Source: Enterocloster bolteae (lineage in GTDB: Bacteria > Bacillota > Clostridia > Lachnospirales > Lachnospiraceae). Taken from it: 64,000 bases of DNA. A program made the position numbers and the translations under genes. The notes beneath the pieces were generated by a model, which was not told the DNA's origin, searched no databases, and worked only from the letters and a program-made list of their open reading frames with translations. Below, one piece after another: positions 7,922 through 15,994 of this stretch; the first letter of the stretch is position 1; every line of letters begins with the position of its first letter. Where the stretch lies: assembly GCF_002234575.2 (NCBI RefSeq), contig NZ_CP022464.2, positions 5,270,001-5,334,000 on the forward strand, written 5' to 3'.

Positions 7922-8695
7922 CTACCACTCAAACATGTACCGTCGTTTTATCATGTCGTACTCATCCGCAATCTGCAGTGCACCCCTGGCATCCGTAATC
8001 ATGCACTTGCCCTCATTACTGCCTATTACTGGGCAGAGTAAAAATGCCTCGCCGGCTGGGTCCACCTGGTAGCCGGTCAGCATATAACCCTCGCTGTCAA
8101 ATAAGTACCATCCCCATGTCCTCCGCTCCATCTCCTGGAGCCAGTACCAGCCGTTAGCCGCATAGTTTCCGTCTGCAAACTGGTACCACCAGCGCTGCCC
8201 GTCTGCCGCCGGCTGGAATCCCTGGGTGTATGTCACCGGGACCGGTGTGTAGTCGATGTCGCAGAGCTTAAGGGCTTTCTGCCAGGGAGTGGCCGTCACG
8301 CGGCTCTTGATGGTTCCGTAGTTGATGCCCTTGGCCTCGATGCAATATCCATCACCTATGTACACCCCGATATGGCCCGGCTTCCAGAGCGCCCAGCCGG
8401 TCATTGACTCATTCAGGTGGTCGATACCTGCCCGCTCCACGGCTGTGTCATGGTAGTTGTAGCTGCCCCGGATGCGCCCGGTGTACCAGCTGATGAGGCC
8501 GCTGCAGTCCGTGCAACGCTGGCCTATGTACTTAGCCGCCTTGGCCTTATAAGTTGATGTGTATGTGCTTGGGTTCTCCCGGGCAAGCCTGTCCAGGATG
8601 GCCTGCGTCAGTATCTCGCCCTTGGCGCCGTAGACGTAAGGGGTGCCCAGCTTGTCCTTGCAGTGCTGTATTAATCCTTCAGCTGTTTTACTCAT
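7922..8695 (-). CDS. Phage endolysin: NlpC/P60-type peptidase with cell-wall-binding repeats
   Basis: A 257-residue lysin. The N-terminal domain has the NlpC/P60 catalytic Cys in TDCSGLISWY and the His in PGHIGVYIGDG. The C-terminal half has tryptophan/glycine-rich repeats of the choline/glucan-binding type (GWYWLQEMERRTWGWYLFDS), which would anchor it to the wall. No signal peptide is seen, so release depends on the holin encoded just upstream in the same leftward transcript. It would cut the stem peptide of peptidoglycan at lysis. Confidence 0.87.
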   Translation of the reverse strand: MSKTAEGLIQHCKDKLGTPYVYGAKGEILTQAILDRLARENPSTYTSTYKAKAAKYIGQRCTDCSGLISWYTGRIRGSYNYHDTAVERAGIDHLNESMTGWALWKPGHIGVYIGDGYCIEAKGINYGTIKSRVTATPWQKALKLCDIDYTPVPVTYTQGFQPAADGQRWWYQFADGNYAANGWYWLQEMERRTWGWYLFDSEGYMLTGYQVDPAGEAFLLCPVIGSNEGKCMITDARGALQIADEYDMIKRRYMFEW

Positions 8696-8718
8696 AGTAT
8701 TTTTCCTCCAATTTAAAA

Positions 8719-8742
8719 AGACCCCAGGAATACCCTAGGGCC
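8719..8742 (-). terminator. Possible hairpin upstream of the endolysin gene
   Basis: CCCTAGGG with a flanking CCCCAGG repeat can fold into a short hairpin in the gap between the small acidic gene and the endolysin. Weak evidence; it may only slow transcription. Confidence 0.3.
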
Positions 8743-8745
8743 ATT

Positions 8746-8760
8746 GTTGTACCGGTGCAA
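8746..8760 (-). repeat. Dispersed 15-bp palindrome-like motif, copy 1
   Basis: GTTGTACCGGTGCAA on the plus strand (TTGCACCGGTACAAC on the transcribed strand), directly after the stop codon of the gene at 8762. Identical copies lie at 26312-26326 and 40951-40965, always in the same orientation relative to phage transcription. Confidence 0.7.
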
Positions 8761-8761
8761 C

Positions 8762-8965
8762 TTACTCCTCTTCGTCGTCTACTCCATTATTATTACTGTC
8801 ACTTGGACCTCCCACACCGCTCTGGTGTTTACCTGGATGCGGTGTGTCTGTCGGTCCATCATACAGGTATGGAGTAGGCTGCTTTTCCTGCAAGTCCGGC
8901 CCCTCTGCCAGATATCCTCCATTCCCCGGAATACGTGCTGCATGTTTTCCTGTTAATTTTGCCAT
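8762..8965 (-). CDS. Small acidic phage protein of unknown function
   Basis: A 67-residue protein starting MAKLTGKHAARIPGNGG and ending in a run of acidic residues (NNNGVDDEEE). ATG 8965 is chosen for AGAGAGG 8 nt upstream; a longer frame to 9088 has no support. It lies between holin and endolysin genes, so a lysis-related or virion-associated role is possible. An overlapping frame (8859-9044) looks like a shadow. Confidence 0.55.
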   Translation of the reverse strand: MAKLTGKHAARIPGNGGYLAEGPDLQEKQPTPYLYDGPTDTPHPGKHQSGVGGPSDSNNNGVDDEEE

Positions 8966-9050
8966 AATATGTACCTCTCTTTCCTTTTTTGGGGTTAATA
9001 AGTTTACCGCCATTACCCTGGCGGTCGGGAGATATACGGACCACCTCCTT

Positions 9051-9548
9051 TTATGTCCTGCTGCCTCCCTGATAATCTGTATTGTCAATCTTATCCTTCA
9101 ATACCGCGATATATTTACGCAGCCATTCCGGCACATTGGCACCCATACGACCGGCATTCTCAATGATGGACAGCAACTCGTTGAGTAAGTACCAGACCGC
9201 CACCAGGAGCCCGAAGAAGGCCTTGACGGATATCTGCATCCCAAGCTCTGCCGACACAAAAACAATCACATAATCAACCACCATAGCCGCGGCAATTACG
9301 CACAGGTATCCCACCTTTTTAATGATACCCTTAGCCCCTTTTCTGGAGCTCCATCCATAGCTGGCATCACCCGGATGGTCTATGGCCTCATTTTTACTGG
9401 CCAGCATCCCGGTTATGTAATCTAACACCATCGTACCCATTAGGATGCACAGCACCGGATAAAGGATTCCTAGCTTCGCACTTAAAAAGGCACCAGCTGC
9501 TGCCAGCGCCCCCTGTACTGTAATTACATATTCTCTTTTCATTTTCAT
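9051..9548 (-). CDS. Phage holin (phage_holin_4_1 / TcdE-Bhl family)
   Basis: A 165-residue protein with three to four hydrophobic segments and the family core LGILYPVLCILMGTMVLDYITGMLASK, followed by WSSRKGAKGIIKKVGYL. Holins of this family form membrane lesions that release the endolysin. ATG 9548 (MKMKREYV) is used because AAAGGTGAGG lies directly upstream; the longer frame to 9620 overlaps the upstream gene. It precedes the endolysin gene in the same transcript. Confidence 0.87.
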   Translation of the reverse strand: MKMKREYVITVQGALAAAGAFLSAKLGILYPVLCILMGTMVLDYITGMLASKNEAIDHPGDASYGWSSRKGAKGIIKKVGYLCVIAAAMVVDYVIVFVSAELGMQISVKAFFGLLVAVWYLLNELLSIIENAGRMGANVPEWLRKYIAVLKDKIDNTDYQGGSRT

Positions 9549-9561
9549 TAACCTCACCTTT

Positions 9562-9984
9562 CTATAATATTTTATAACACGGCCGCTCCTCGCCCCACCA
9601 CCAATACCGTAACCAGTCATCCAGTACTATCCCAGCCAGGCTTACCGGCAGCCACAGCAGGAAGAACTGCGGACATATCTGCCCCAGGATATTACCCGGC
9701 TTATTACTGTAATCCCATACGCCCCAGCCCAACCACAAATTAACTACACATCCAGTCAAAAACTCCAGCACTGTAATAATACCGGCGCCAATCACAACCT
9801 GCTGCCATAAGGGCATATCCCATGGCAGGACCTCATTAATCAGTCCCAGGCCAATAAAACACAGGCCACCCAACGCAAACATGGTCCAGTGGCTCCTGCC
9901 GCGCCACGCAACCTCCATGAGTATGTATAGCAGTCCTCCCATGCTCCACAAGGTGACATACTTATAAACTCGCCGGCGTGCCAT
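9562..9984 (-). CDS. Small integral membrane protein (putative ABC-transporter type IV permease-like)
   Basis: A 140-residue protein with about four transmembrane segments and a Trp-rich pattern (LWLGWGVWDYSNKPGNILGQICPQF) found in the PF06541-type putative ABC_trans_CmpB family, which is common beside holin genes in clostridial phages. A second holin or antiholin role is plausible but not shown. It overlaps the upstream gene by 23 nt. Confidence 0.6.
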   Translation of the reverse strand: MARRRVYKYVTLWSMGGLLYILMEVAWRGRSHWTMFALGGLCFIGLGLINEVLPWDMPLWQQVVIGAGIITVLEFLTGCVVNLWLGWGVWDYSNKPGNILGQICPQFFLLWLPVSLAGIVLDDWLRYWWWGEERPCYKIL

Positions 9985-10708
9985 TATCCACCCCCATCTC
10001 AGCTGCTATCTGGATAAGATATGCCTTGAGCACCTCCGATTGATATTGTTCCGGAATATCTGCACCATAGAATATCTCTGCCACCTCTTCCTTGGCCTCG
10101 CAGGCATCAATCCATACCTTGAGACTGATGCAGTACGTCTGATGGTAGCTGACGTGCCACATGGCCGCTTGGATGATGGACTGCATGTCTGCGTTGCTGT
10201 AGTACTTACAGTTGGTTGTAGGAGTGGTGTCGGTATGGTATTCGATGCTCTCCAATCCTGCGTTGACCTGTATCTGCTTGCCAAATAGGTTGAGCTGGTC
10301 GCGCTCCTTTAGATCAAAATGCTCCACTGTTCCATCCGCCAATGTTACATTAACCCCTGATACAATCATGGCCTCACAGGCCGCATTTACCTCGGCCTTT
10401 TTGTTGTCTTGAACCTCTGCCAGTGTCGGCACATATGGTTCTGGTGGTACCGCTGGCTCCGGAGGGACTGGAGGTGTGTAAACACTTCCGTCGTTGGATA
10501 ACCATACCCTATTTCCTCCCTGCTTCCACACTGTCTCATAGCCGTGCAGGGTGGTGGCCTCTGTACCATCATCTGTATAGATTGTAATGTCGCCCCATAT
10601 GGCCGGGATTGCGCCGGAAAAGACGATTTCCAGGACGTTTGCAGATTCTGGCCGGATGCTGCTGATTTCATACCGTCGTTCTTCCTTTCCAATTCTGATT
10701 TTTTCCAT
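9962..10708 (-). CDS. Tail-fibre-associated protein with DUF4376-like region
   Basis: A 248-residue protein. The N-terminal 70 residues are beta-rich, a Pro-rich linker (PPVPPEPAVPPEPYVP) follows, and the C-terminal part (KAEVNAACEAMIVSGVNVTLADGTVEHFDL) resembles the DUF4376-type domain found next to fibre genes. In related phages such genes follow the fibre and may act in fibre assembly or tip capping. A terminator separates it from the fibre switching region. The start has AGGAGTG upstream. Confidence 0.6.
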   Translation of the reverse strand: MEKIRIGKEERRYEISSIRPESANVLEIVFSGAIPAIWGDITIYTDDGTEATTLHGYETVWKQGGNRVWLSNDGSVYTPPVPPEPAVPPEPYVPTLAEVQDNKKAEVNAACEAMIVSGVNVTLADGTVEHFDLKERDQLNLFGKQIQVNAGLESIEYHTDTTPTTNCKYYSNADMQSIIQAAMWHVSYHQTYCISLKVWIDACEAKEEVAEIFYGADIPEQYQSEVLKAYLIQIAAEMGVDNGTPASL

Positions 10709-10734
10709 GGATTCACTCCTTTTTTTGAATTATA

Positions 10735-10757
10735 AAAAGGCCCTTGCGGGGCCCGGT
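10735..10757 (-). terminator. Terminator after the fibre region (minus strand)
   Basis: On the minus strand GGCCCCGCAAGGGCC forms a stem followed by TTTTTATAATT. It would end transcripts that pass through the active fibre tip and the antisense copy of tip D. Confidence 0.7.
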
Positions 10758-10773
10758 TTACGAGTTGCTTGTT

Positions 10774-10789
10774 GTGCTCAATACCAAGA
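10774..10789 (+). repeat. Fibre recombination site D (forward)
   Basis: GTGCTCAATACCAAGA, identical for 16 bp to sites B and C. Confidence 0.85.
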
Positions 10790-11085
10790 ATGATAATTAT
10801 GGTAAGATACTCTGGACGGGAAGCAGCTTTTTTACCACCCCAGAGGATGTCCCGGATTGTAGCAATTACAGAGTATTGATATTCCATAATAGCATCGGCG
10901 CCCATTCGGTATGGCGTGATTCAATCTTGACTTTCACGTATTTGGCTAATAGCGCCCTTTACATAGATACCTTCTCAGTAATCCGGAATGGCAATACGAT
11001 CCGGCTTACGAATAATACAAGATACTGTGCTGGCACAATCTCAACATCTGACATTCCGATAACTAAAATTATTGGGATTATCTAA
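10774..11085 (+). CDS. Silent tail-fibre C-terminal cassette D, opposite the active tip
   Basis: From the site-encoded VLNTK at 10774 the frame runs 103 residues to the stop at 11085. It has no ribosome binding site of its own. Its stop overlaps that of the active tip (11078) tail to tail by 8 bp, leaving no spare sequence. Inversion of 10774-11371 would put this cassette in frame behind the constant fibre region and silence the present one. The tip (GKILWTGSSFFTTPEDV) is unrelated in sequence to the active one. Confidence 0.85.
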   Translation: MLNTKNDNYGKILWTGSSFFTTPEDVPDCSNYRVLIFHNSIGAHSVWRDSILTFTYLANSALYIDTFSVIRNGNTIRLTNNTRYCAGTISTSDIPITKIIGII

Positions 11086-12097
11086 TCGCTATCAGTACGC
11101 CAGCAAGGCTTATATTTGCTGCACCAGATGCCAGGTTGCATCCATTAACATATATCTGTTTGGATGCGTCCTGCCATACGCAGGTGCTTATATTAACCTT
11201 GGTGCAATTGTCTCCAGGCGCGTCTGTTAGAACAGGAAAGACCCATATAGCATCCGTAGTATCTATGTCGATTGGAATATAGGCAAAAAAGTCGGCACCG
11301 GCAGCAATGGGGATGCTGCTTTTTATAAAAGACACCACAGCCACCTTGGAACCTATCTTGGTATTGAGCACAGTATAAAGGTCCATCAGTACCTTTAGCT
11401 GTGCGGCCGAACCCGGCAGATCCGGCCGGTCTGTCACGCAGTTATTGACAATCTGTCCTGAATATAAGACCAACTTAAATCCGGCCACCACATTGCGCAT
11501 AAATTTTACAAGTGGCATCTTTGTGACAAAGCTGGCCAGTAGGCTTGTTTTATCAGTTATGCCCTCCGCGGTTCCAGAGGCGTCAAACTCAGGGGTTTCA
11601 ACATCTTCCACTCTTGTTTTCAAATTATCAAATTCTGATTTTTTTACTAATGCTCCTGGCGATACAATTGCCGTTACGCTTGTTACTGAACCAACCAAAA
11701 CGTTGAATGTGATTTCCGCAAACTTACTGATTGCATCCGTGGATGCATATATGTACTGTGGATCCTGCGTAAGGTCCAGGTACGCATAAAGGATTTCTCC
11801 ATCATCTGGGTCTGTGGCAAATACCCCGGCCTCCGTAATTGCAAATCCCGTTGATACGCCAACGGAGCTGATTTGTGTAACGATATAAGCCACGTCTGGC
11901 TGTTCGGTACTCACGCCGCAGGATTCTATCGTTGCGTCCATCTTATATTCGTTAAGACCTGTCATATTCTGGGCATCATATCCGGACGGTACCCTTCCAG
12001 TCCCCACGGCCACACGGCTAAAGGATAACGTGGCCTGCGCTGCCATCAATTTTGTTATCAGTGCAAGACCCTTGTTTGTTAGTACTGTTCCTGCCAT
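11078..12097 (-). CDS. Tail fibre protein with switchable C-terminus (active allele)
   Basis: A 339-residue protein. Residues 1 to about 150 match the phage tail-collar/fibre N-terminal domain (VLTNKGLALITKLMAAQ, then ISSVGVSTGFAITEAGVFA), which attaches to the baseplate. A helical stretch follows (KKSEFDNLKTRVEDVETP). At residue 243 the site-encoded VLNT begins the 97-residue variable tip. The constant part (242 codons) is unique, while the tip can be replaced by three other cassettes. It is the last structural gene of the tail module, 11 nt after the preceding baseplate gene. It probably sets host range by binding a surface receptor. Confidence 0.88.
   Translation of the reverse strand: MAGTVLTNKGLALITKLMAAQATLSFSRVAVGTGRVPSGYDAQNMTGLNEYKMDATIESCGVSTEQPDVAYIVTQISSVGVSTGFAITEAGVFATDPDDGEILYAYLDLTQDPQYIYASTDAISKFAEITFNVLVGSVTSVTAIVSPGALVKKSEFDNLKTRVEDVETPEFDASGTAEGITDKTSLLASFVTKMPLVKFMRNVVAGFKLVLYSGQIVNNCVTDRPDLPGSAAQLKVLMDLYTVLNTKIGSKVAVVSFIKSSIPIAAGADFFAYIPIDIDTTDAIWVFPVLTDAPGDNCTKVNISTCVWQDASKQIYVNGCNLASGAANISLAGVLIAIR
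11356..11371 (-). repeat. Fibre recombination site C (reverse, in the active gene)
   Basis: GTGCTCAATACCAAGA on the minus strand, encoding Val-Leu-Asn-Thr at the constant/variable junction; inverted relative to site D 598 bp away. Confidence 0.87.
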
Positions 12098-12108
12098 TTA
12101 AATTCCTC

Positions 12109-12792
12109 CTATCGGCTGGCGGGATAGGATGCCGTCACACATAGCAATGTCCCGACCCCTATCTTCAGTTTTACTTGTTTTTCTGTCTTTTTATTAATCG
12201 CTGTTGGTGGAATATTCATGAATGTGGCCAGACAAGCCGAGGCGCCAACATAGACAGTTGTCTTATGTGCGCTGTAAGTACGATAGAATATTCTAATTCC
12301 AATCCCTCCGGATTTAATCCGGTTCATCAACTCAGCGATAATTCCGGCCACATTTTTATGCTCTTCGTCCAGCTCATCCTCATTGATGTATATATATACT
12401 TTAGCTGGGTATACCTCCTCACATTTGACATCCTCTGCTTTTATTCCAAATAGACTTGCTGCCGATAAAATAAGGGTATCCAAGTTACCTGATGCAAGCA
12501 TAGCAAGAATCTTGACCCTAATCATGATTCTAAATATTTCATCTGTCGCCGTTCCTCGAGCCACGCCGTAATTGTTTCCAAAACTATCCAGTACGGCTCC
12601 CTGCATTTTATCAATATTATCCCACAGTCGAACTTTTTCCGTTTGCTCTTGCAGAATATCGAATCCCCATCCTGCAAGATAAAACAGTTTTCCTATATTT
12701 GTCTCTGGTGGTTCCGACTTCTCAAGTTTTTGTATATCTGTCCTTATGTATGCACTGGTAAGCATGTCTAACATGCGCGTGGCAAAGCTCAT
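12109..12792 (-). CDS. Baseplate wedge protein (YmfQ/gpI-like, DUF2313 type)
   Basis: A 227-residue protein (YIRTDIQKLEKSEPPETNIG, then DNIDKMQGAVLDSFGNNYGV) in the position of the P2 gpI/YmfQ family, between baseplate J and the fibre, where it joins the fibre to the baseplate. The start lies 10 nt after the baseplate J gene. Family assignment rests mainly on gene order and the conserved N-terminal region. Confidence 0.7.
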   Translation of the reverse strand: MSFATRMLDMLTSAYIRTDIQKLEKSEPPETNIGKLFYLAGWGFDILQEQTEKVRLWDNIDKMQGAVLDSFGNNYGVARGTATDEIFRIMIRVKILAMLASGNLDTLILSAASLFGIKAEDVKCEEVYPAKVYIYINEDELDEEHKNVAGIIAELMNRIKSGGIGIRIFYRTYSAHKTTVYVGASACLATFMNIPPTAINKKTEKQVKLKIGVGTLLCVTASYPASR

Positions 12793-12802
12793 CCCATCAA
12801 CC

Positions 12803-13987
12803 TCATTTCATTGTTATGCTGATTGCTGTGCTATCCGTTATTGCCTTTTCTCTGTAACCGATTGCTATATTTTCTTTTGCATAAGAGGTCATACTCGTGC
12901 CAATCTGCAGCTCAAAGTCCTCCACACCTGGAATCGCAGTAAGGATACCCGGTATCTTGATGTATATGACATCCATTCCTGTTTCGAGCCCCCCGACCGT
13001 TGTTCCGCCTATGTAGTCAATTAATGCTTGTCTGACCTTGTCCTCGCCCGGAAATCCCTCACCTGTCTGAAGTTCTGTCACCTTCACATATATTTTTTTC
13101 GTCGTCGGCCGTGAAAAACGGACTTCCAGCTGCTGACCGGAAGCCGTAAGTACATTGACCGCCTTATTTCCAACAGTCTGTATTCCTCCTGCCTTTCTGG
13201 AGTAAATTGCTTTCGCAATCTCCTCGTCCAGTCCTCCATATACCACGGCCTCCAGACTATGTGGTGGCAAGTTATACGTGGTGTCGCTCTCGTCTGTATC
13301 ATTCTCGTATACGTAGGCACTCGATACGCCCTCAACATCATTCATTAACGCTGCTCTGACTGCGTCCGCATTGACGCCTCCTGCATAATCCACAGACTTA
13401 TTATAACGTGCCCGGAACTCAGCGTCTGTTTCCTTTATACGTCCGCCGGATATCTCAGCCTTGTTTGTGATTGATTCAACCCCGTTTACCGATGAAGGAT
13501 TTACGATTACCTTCACGGTTCCAGCAGCTGTATTGTATTCCGGCCCCGTCTCCACCGCACGTATCAGTGCAAGCCCTGTTCCTGATTCCGACAGAGTGAT
13601 GGCATCCACAACCGTGTATTGCAGCCCCCCATTTGTCGCAACCAGGAATCCTGCCGGTATAGTGGATCCAGATGTTCCAGTCACTGTAATATATCCTGAA
13701 GCCTTCCCCTCTGTCAGCATGTGCATTCCAATGTTCTTTCCTAAATTGTATAAGCTGTTCCCTACAGATGTTTCCACAAATCGGCTGTTATAGACATCCT
13801 CCAGACATGCGAAAAGAATATTCCATACCCATGCCAGAATTCTTAAGAATAGACCCAGTGGTGACCGTACTGTAAGAATTATTCCATCTCCATACAGCTC
13901 CCTTGCCTTATATTCCAATGCATTTAATAGCACAGTGTAGGTTGGTCGGTAAAATCCTTTTTCCGTGAGGCCCCACTCATCATCCAC
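12803..13987 (-). CDS. Baseplate J-like protein (XkdT/gpJ)
   Basis: A 394-residue baseplate wedge subunit. Conserved features include FVETSVGNSLYNLGKNIGM and the central beta domain (GTSGSTIPAGFLVATNGGLQY), then AEFRARYNKSVDYAGG and GVSSAYVYEND, typical of baseplate J/Mu gp47-like proteins. It overlaps the preceding XkdS-like gene by 8 nt, indicating translational coupling. Presence of this gene supports a contractile tail. Confidence 0.9.
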   Translation of the reverse strand: MDDEWGLTEKGFYRPTYTVLLNALEYKARELYGDGIILTVRSPLGLFLRILAWVWNILFACLEDVYNSRFVETSVGNSLYNLGKNIGMHMLTEGKASGYITVTGTSGSTIPAGFLVATNGGLQYTVVDAITLSESGTGLALIRAVETGPEYNTAAGTVKVIVNPSSVNGVESITNKAEISGGRIKETDAEFRARYNKSVDYAGGVNADAVRAALMNDVEGVSSAYVYENDTDESDTTYNLPPHSLEAVVYGGLDEEIAKAIYSRKAGGIQTVGNKAVNVLTASGQQLEVRFSRPTTKKIYVKVTELQTGEGFPGEDKVRQALIDYIGGTTVGGLETGMDVIYIKIPGILTAIPGVEDFELQIGTSMTSYAKENIAIGYREKAITDSTAISITMK

Positions 13988-14348
13988 CTGTATTCACCTC
14001 CATACTTATTGTTTTTCCATCGCTTAACCGTCCTGACCAAGTTACTGTCATTTTCCTACCCTCTCCCTGTGTCACGCCAAGGCTCTCCACTGTGGTTATC
14101 TGTTCCTCCTGAAATATTGCCTCGCGTAGAACTTCGTCCGTGGTCTCTTCGTCCACTACTGTCCCGAGTATTTGCTCGTAATCTGTCCCATGACTGGGCA
14201 CCAACTCAAAGTCTCCTTTCCAGGCTCCCAAGGTCAGTGCTACTCCCTGTGCAATAGCAGCGTCATCCTCCAGAACTTCAAGCATTCCTTCGTCTGTAAA
14301 AGATAAGTCCTTTGTTTCCGGGTCAATCTTCCATGCTGTTTTAGACAT
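13980..14348 (-). CDS. Baseplate protein XkdS-like (DUF2634)
   Basis: A 122-residue gp25/XkdS-type baseplate protein (AIAQGVALTLGAWKGDFELV, HGTDYEQILG, then ITTVESLGVTQGEGRKM). In this family it is part of the baseplate wedge that initiates sheath assembly. It lies between XkdR-like and XkdT-like genes in the usual order. Confidence 0.85.
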   Translation of the reverse strand: MSKTAWKIDPETKDLSFTDEGMLEVLEDDAAIAQGVALTLGAWKGDFELVPSHGTDYEQILGTVVDEETTDEVLREAIFQEEQITTVESLGVTQGEGRKMTVTWSGRLSDGKTISMEVNTGG

Positions 14349-14352
14349 ATCA

Positions 14353-14751
14353 TCACCCTTTCCGGATTACTCCAACAAAAACCGCATCATCCCCCGAATG
14401 AATTCTATCAGTGTTTGGCTTGCTATCCGCTCCCGTCTGGATGGAGTTATCACTATCCATGTCCAGATAAGCTACCACTCCAATGTCCCCTTTTTTGATT
14501 TGAACATTCACGTCCGCCGTTTTTCCATCCACTTTTATTTCAAGCGGTATATAAGCTACCTTGACGGCTAGAATTGGCGGAGGCGAAACGTAGGCCCCAG
14601 CCATCTCCCTTTGCACCAGGGGTTTTACGGTAACGGTCATTCTTACCGCATCAAAGTCTTCCACCCTGACAATGTCGTGGCATCGAATTCGCTGCATAAT
14701 TTTTTTCTCATTCGCAAGCAAATTGTAAAGTTCATTGGTTTTTCGTGCCAT
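14353..14751 (-). CDS. Baseplate protein XkdR-like (DUF2577)
   Basis: A 132-residue protein with a beta-rich core of the DUF2577 type (MTVTVKPLVQREMAGAY, LAVKVAYIPLEIKV, KGDIGVVAYLDMDSDNS). These resemble spike/OB-fold hub components of baseplates. Order and spacing (4 nt to the next gene) fit the PBSX-like module. Confidence 0.8.
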   Translation of the reverse strand: MARKTNELYNLLANEKKIMQRIRCHDIVRVEDFDAVRMTVTVKPLVQREMAGAYVSPPPILAVKVAYIPLEIKVDGKTADVNVQIKKGDIGVVAYLDMDSDNSIQTGADSKPNTDRIHSGDDAVFVGVIRKG

Positions 14752-14760
14752 GGTATCCTC

Positions 14761-15612
14761 CTATCCTGCAACCTTGAATTCAATTTCTGTTATCCACGTA
14801 CCGGTTGGTGAACCTTTGTGCGTCCCTGACACAATCATAAATTTGCCGTTTAAATCACGGGATTGAATTTGAATTACGTCCCCGGGTCCCATACGGTAAT
14901 TCAGAAGGCATTGACGTTTCCATGTCTTCTCTTCAAATGCCTTTTTCTCTTTCGAAACCTCCTTTGTTTCTGGAGCTTCTATCATAGTGACATCCGAATC
15001 CTCGGACCGGAACAGTAATCCTGCATCTGGCGTAAGTAGGTATCCCTTATTTACCCCATCTGCTGGATTATTGATAATAACCTGATTTGAACGTATAAGA
15101 AATCTTGATTTACATTCGTTTATCACAATTTCTGTTAGTATATCTTTGAGCTTTCCAGAGCACACTCGTCCACGCGGATAAAGTGTATTCTTGACTAATT
15201 GGAAGGCCCCAACCTCCAGTCCAAAAATATTGAGCAGGTCTCGTACAATGTCCTCTGCCCGACTTCCTTCAGTATAGGTCTTATTGATTACAGAATTGAG
15301 CCACTGGTCCAAGGCCGCAGTGGCAGTAATCTTCGTCTGCCACTCTACTCCATTCTGTCGGTGATTGCAGCTCGTCACCTGACCAACAAACAGAGCGCCC
15401 ATGTCGTCCTCATATCCCGCATTAAGTATCACGACCTGGTTCTTTTGGATTCCTGCACGGGATGTCGCATTCAAATTGTTTACTGTAAATGAAGCAGTTG
15501 TTAGCTGCTCCGAATCATGGAAGGGAACCTCGAATTCGAAGTAAAATCCGTCATTCATACTGTATTTAAGCGGCCCTATCTGAAGGGAAGCGGAACGAAT
15601 AAAAAATGCCAT
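14761..15612 (-). CDS. Baseplate hub protein XkdQ-like (gpD/gp27 type)
   Basis: A 283-residue hub protein (ASFTVNNLNATSRAGIQKNQ, then TEGSRAEDIVRDLLNIFGLEV and YRMGPGDVIQIQSRDLNGKF), matching the late-control gpD/XkdQ fold that forms the hub under the tail tube. Its start overlaps the end of the upstream gene by one base. Confidence 0.83.
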   Translation of the reverse strand: MAFFIRSASLQIGPLKYSMNDGFYFEFEVPFHDSEQLTTASFTVNNLNATSRAGIQKNQVVILNAGYEDDMGALFVGQVTSCNHRQNGVEWQTKITATAALDQWLNSVINKTYTEGSRAEDIVRDLLNIFGLEVGAFQLVKNTLYPRGRVCSGKLKDILTEIVINECKSRFLIRSNQVIINNPADGVNKGYLLTPDAGLLFRSEDSDVTMIEAPETKEVSKEKKAFEEKTWKRQCLLNYRMGPGDVIQIQSRDLNGKFMIVSGTHKGSPTGTWITEIEFKVAG

Positions 15613-15983
15613 CAGTCCGTCCTCCTCTCATGCAGGTACAGCTTCACCTCATTTCCAAAATTGTCGTATGTTACCTCATTAACCTCTCCAGTCAGACAAT
15701 ATGGTACAATGACCGGAATCGGGTACCTTGCGTCTTCGATGGAGTTAAACATAGGTCTTCCATATCTTACAGGGTCCCCATAACACAACACCTCTCCCGT
15801 CGCCATTAAGGCCAAGTCTATCGTGAAGAAACTTCCCGGGTCATTATATTTAATTGTCATGAAATATGTGCGGTCATCAAGTTTGACAGAAAACGTATAC
15901 GGTACCATTGATGCATCCACAGGTATATATTCAACTTCTGACGTCAACCCCATTGTCTGTAGTTCATTGGTCATCCCAGTCAC
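15612..15983 (-). CDS. Baseplate plug-like protein
   Basis: A 123-residue beta-rich protein (YTFSVKLDDRTYFMTIKYND, then PIPVIVPYCLTGEVNEVTYDNFG) matching the small phage baseplate plug family that sits between the Dit-like protein and the hub. Assignment by pattern and gene order. Confidence 0.68.
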   Translation of the reverse strand: MTGMTNELQTMGLTSEVEYIPVDASMVPYTFSVKLDDRTYFMTIKYNDPGSFFTIDLALMATGEVLCYGDPVRYGRPMFNSIEDARYPIPVIVPYCLTGEVNEVTYDNFGNEVKLYLHERRTD

Positions 15984-15994
15984 TCTCTTTTCTT

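Noticed and set aside
8859..9044. 61-residue open frame overlapping the small acidic gene
   Set aside because: Different frame of 8762-8965, mostly overlapping; low plausibility although a GGAGG precedes it.
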